This document shows, piece after piece, positions 62,440-64,000 of a stretch of 64,000 bases of DNA. The notes under the pieces are model-generated. The model ran no database searches, was not told the DNA's origin, and was given only the letters and a program-made list of their open reading frames with translations. The stretch is from Micromonospora sp. C31 (GTDB lineage Bacteria > Actinomycetota > Actinomycetes > Mycobacteriales > Micromonosporaceae). The DNA lies in the NCBI RefSeq assembly GCF_018070575.1, contig NZ_JAGPXN010000002.1, forward strand, positions 236,131 through 300,130. Reading direction: 5' to 3'. How positions within the stretch are numbered: the first letter of the stretch is position 1; the number at the start of each line of letters is the position of its first letter. The translations under genes were made by a program, and so were the position numbers.

Positions 62440-62695
62440 TCGAACATGCAGGCCCTTGGTGGTGTCCGTTCTGGCGTGGCCCGGGGCGCTCATCGTCGCG
62501 CAGGTCGGCGGCCTGATGCTGGGAATGCTGTCCTGCTGCTGACGTCGTGGTCCGAGCCGCTCTCCATCATGTTTCGGGACGCTGGGCGAGGATGAGACCG
62601 CGACCTTCGCGGCACTCGCTCTCGCCGCATGCACCATCGTCGTCGTGCTCATCGGCCGACGAGTCGTCGCAGGGACCACACGCCGAAGCTGATCT
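62440..62695 (+). pseudogene. remnant of a membrane protein
   Basis: Two gene-like stretches in different frames: LVVSVLAWPGALIVAQVGGL (then MLGMLSCC and TGA) and TLGEDETATFAALALAACTI (then VVVLIGRRVVAGTTRRS and TGA). Both are hydrophobic with high GC at third positions. They look like parts of one multi-pass membrane protein broken by frameshift and deletion. Nothing is supported at 62254-62440. Confidence 0.4.
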
Positions 62696-62741
62696 CCGCC
62701 ACGTGGTCCACGACCAGTGTCCAGGTGGGAGGTTGTCCGGC

Positions 62742-63215
62742 CTACCGGCGTGACCAGCTGCGCAGGCCGCGACGGACGAGGCTGTAGAGGGTGAGGGCCG
62801 CCAGGGCCACGCCGAGGAAGGTTCGCGGGGCACCGGGGTCGTCGGTGAGGCTGATGACCGCGCCGAGGGCCATCAGGAGTTCAGCCCACCACGGCAGGCC
62901 GCCGAGTTTCAGCGGTGAGCCGTCGCCGGCGGACTCGAAGGGGTCGCGGCCGATCGTCTTCCGGAGCCTCGCGCTCAGCTCGGATCGCTCGGGCCCGCTG
63001 TCGACGGAGACCAGCACTTCCGTGACCGCTTCCAGTTCCTCCGGGGTCAGGGTCGCCACGTGGCGCCGCCCGGGTGACTCCACCACCAGCTCCACCCGGC
63101 CCGTCGCGAGGTCGGGGGAGATGATCAAGTGGCCATGGCGTACGTCGTCCGCGCCGATGCCCACCCGGCGATGGTAGGTGGTCCTGTCCCGTCGGACGCC
63201 GGGCATGGCGGCCAC
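62742..63215 (-). CDS. small membrane protein of unknown function
   Basis: About 157 residues: a soluble N-terminal half (GHLIISPDLATGRVELVVES, RHVATLTPEELEAVTEVLVS) and two predicted membrane helices near the C-terminus (LPWWAELLMALGAVISL and TFLGVALAALTLYSLVRRG). The family is not recognised. ATG 63215 has GGAG about 10 bp upstream; GTG 63164 is an alternative start. It reads toward the decayed zone. Confidence 0.65.
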   Translation of the reverse strand: MAAMPGVRRDRTTYHRRVGIGADDVRHGHLIISPDLATGRVELVVESPGRRHVATLTPEELEAVTEVLVSVDSGPERSELSARLRKTIGRDPFESAGDGSPLKLGGLPWWAELLMALGAVISLTDDPGAPRTFLGVALAALTLYSLVRRGLRSWSRR

Positions 63216-63456
63216 TCCGTCCGGGGACGATCACCAGGCCGGCGCCGCTGACACGGTGGGACGTCCGGCCCGGCCCGTCCGCCGTCGCGTGTAACGAGAT
63301 TCGTGCGTAAGACGCTGTGGCCCGCGATCCGCGCGGATTCCCAGCGGCGGGAATAGGCTCCGAATATCGACGGTCGGCACAGCGGCGGCCATCGCGGACC
63401 GGGGGGGTCGGACGCGGATCGAGGGGGCGCGTCCGGCACCGGTGCCGGTACCTCAC

Positions 63457-64000
63457 TCAGCTCCCCGGGAGATGCTCGGCCTTCGTGACCACCCGGTCGA
63501 TCAGGCCGTACTCGCGGGCCTCCTCGGCGGTGAACCACCGGTCGCGGTCCCAGTCCCGCTGGATCTCCTCCAGGCCGCGCCCGCTGTGCCGGGCGATCAG
63601 CTCCTGCATGGTCCGCTTCACGTGCAGCATGTTCTCCGCCTGGATGGTGATGTCCGCGGCGGTGCCGCCCATCCCGCCGGATGGCTGGTGCATCATGATC
63701 CGCGAGTGGGGCAGTGCGTAACGCTTGCCGGCGCTGCCCGCGCAGAGCAGGAACTGCCCCATCGAGCCGGCGAAGCCGAGCGCCACCGTGGCCACGTCGT
63801 TGCGGACGAACCGCATCGTGTCGTAGACGGCCATGCCGGCGCTCACCGAGCCGCCCGGCGAGTTGATGTAGAGCGTGATGTCCCGCTCCGGATCCTCGGC
63901 GGCGAGCAGCAGCATCTGGGCGCAGATCTGGTTCGCCGAGGCGTCGGTCACCTCCGTGCCGAGGAAGATGATCCGTTCCTTCAGCAGCCGATCGAACACC
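63457..64000 (-). CDS. clpP: ATP-dependent Clp protease proteolytic subunit (partial at window edge)
   Basis: At least 180 residues of ClpP; the N-terminus lies beyond position 64000. The start of the visible part, FDRLLKERIIFLGTEVTD, is the usual region after the N-terminal loop. The catalytic triad is Ser in GFAGSMGQFLL, His in IMMHQPSGGMGG and Asp in QRDWDRDRWFTAEEA. It forms tetradecameric chambers with ClpX/ClpC. The GMGGTAADI loop suits one of several actinobacterial ClpP paralogues. No clpX lies downstream here. Confidence 0.94.
   Translation of the reverse strand, partial: VFDRLLKERIIFLGTEVTDASANQICAQMLLLAAEDPERDITLYINSPGGSVSAGMAVYDTMRFVRNDVATVALGFAGSMGQFLLCAGSAGKRYALPHSRIMMHQPSGGMGGTAADITIQAENMLHVKRTMQELIARHSGRGLEEIQRDWDRDRWFTAEEAREYGLIDRVVTKAEHLPGS

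Overview
The window is very GC-rich, with almost every codon ending in G or C, frequent GTG starts, ATGA/GTGA stop-start overlaps and leaderless promoters. Gene content (F420/PPOX-type oxidoreductase, mycosin, MEDS-domain anti-sigma proteins, CsoR copper regulon, DUF2786, MscS, DUF2254 and CPBP remnants) points to a filamentous actinobacterium, most likely Micromonosporaceae (Micromonospora-like). This is inference from gene content; no marker gene is present to prove it.

Layout. 1-2.0 kb: a short tandem repeat, a PspC protein and L-serine dehydratase. 2.0-7.9 kb: a cell-wall glycopolymer (teichoic-acid-like) operon with ABC-2 exporter, a nucleotidyltransferase/CDP-alcohol phosphotransferase fusion and a GT2/TagF-like fusion. 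8.0-13.0 kb: a MalK-like ATPase, a thioesterase, and a leaderless operon of beta-phosphoglucomutase plus GH65 disaccharide phosphorylase. 13-24 kb: single genes (hydrolase, AI-2E permease, P450/ferredoxin, hemerythrin, C39 peptidase, mycosin, carbonic anhydrase). 24.4-27.1 kb: a coiled-coil cell-wall protein under a c-di-AMP (ydaO) riboswitch, and a YibE/F membrane protein. 27.4-32.8 kb: copper region (DUF6153, DUF305, CsoR, CopZ, a His-rich secreted protein, CopA) with CsoR-type palindromes; a further CsoR-type box lies in front of a CopB-like ATPase at 38 kb. 33-38 kb: CsbD, a lipoprotein, DUF2786 and a partner-switching group (MEDS-HATPase, MEDS-STAS, RsbW-like). 40.4-41.7 kb: ArsR/SRPBCC pair.

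42-51 kb holds two metal/cofactor import systems back to back: a five-gene Nik/Dpp-type importer behind a Nur-like (nickel) box, and a BtuFCD-type importer behind a clear cobalamin riboswitch, ending in a [2Fe-2S] ferredoxin. The junction nikD-nikE contains a triplicated 26-bp unit that creates two chained nine-codon mini-ORFs. 51-57.3 kb: ECF sigma/anti-sigma pair, amidohydrolase, secreted trypsin-like protease, and a TetR gene with a deiodinase-like thioredoxin-fold gene, each preceded by the same perfect operator in opposite orientation.

57.4-62.7 kb is a decayed accessory zone next to tRNA-Arg(CCU): remnants of a CPBP protease, an MscS channel, DUF2254, an AbiEii toxin broken by a TAG codon (its antitoxin intact, with a palindromic operator), and two copies of a dispersed repeat of about 90 bp. 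The window ends inside a clpP gene. I found no CRISPR array, insertion sequence, integrase or replication origin.
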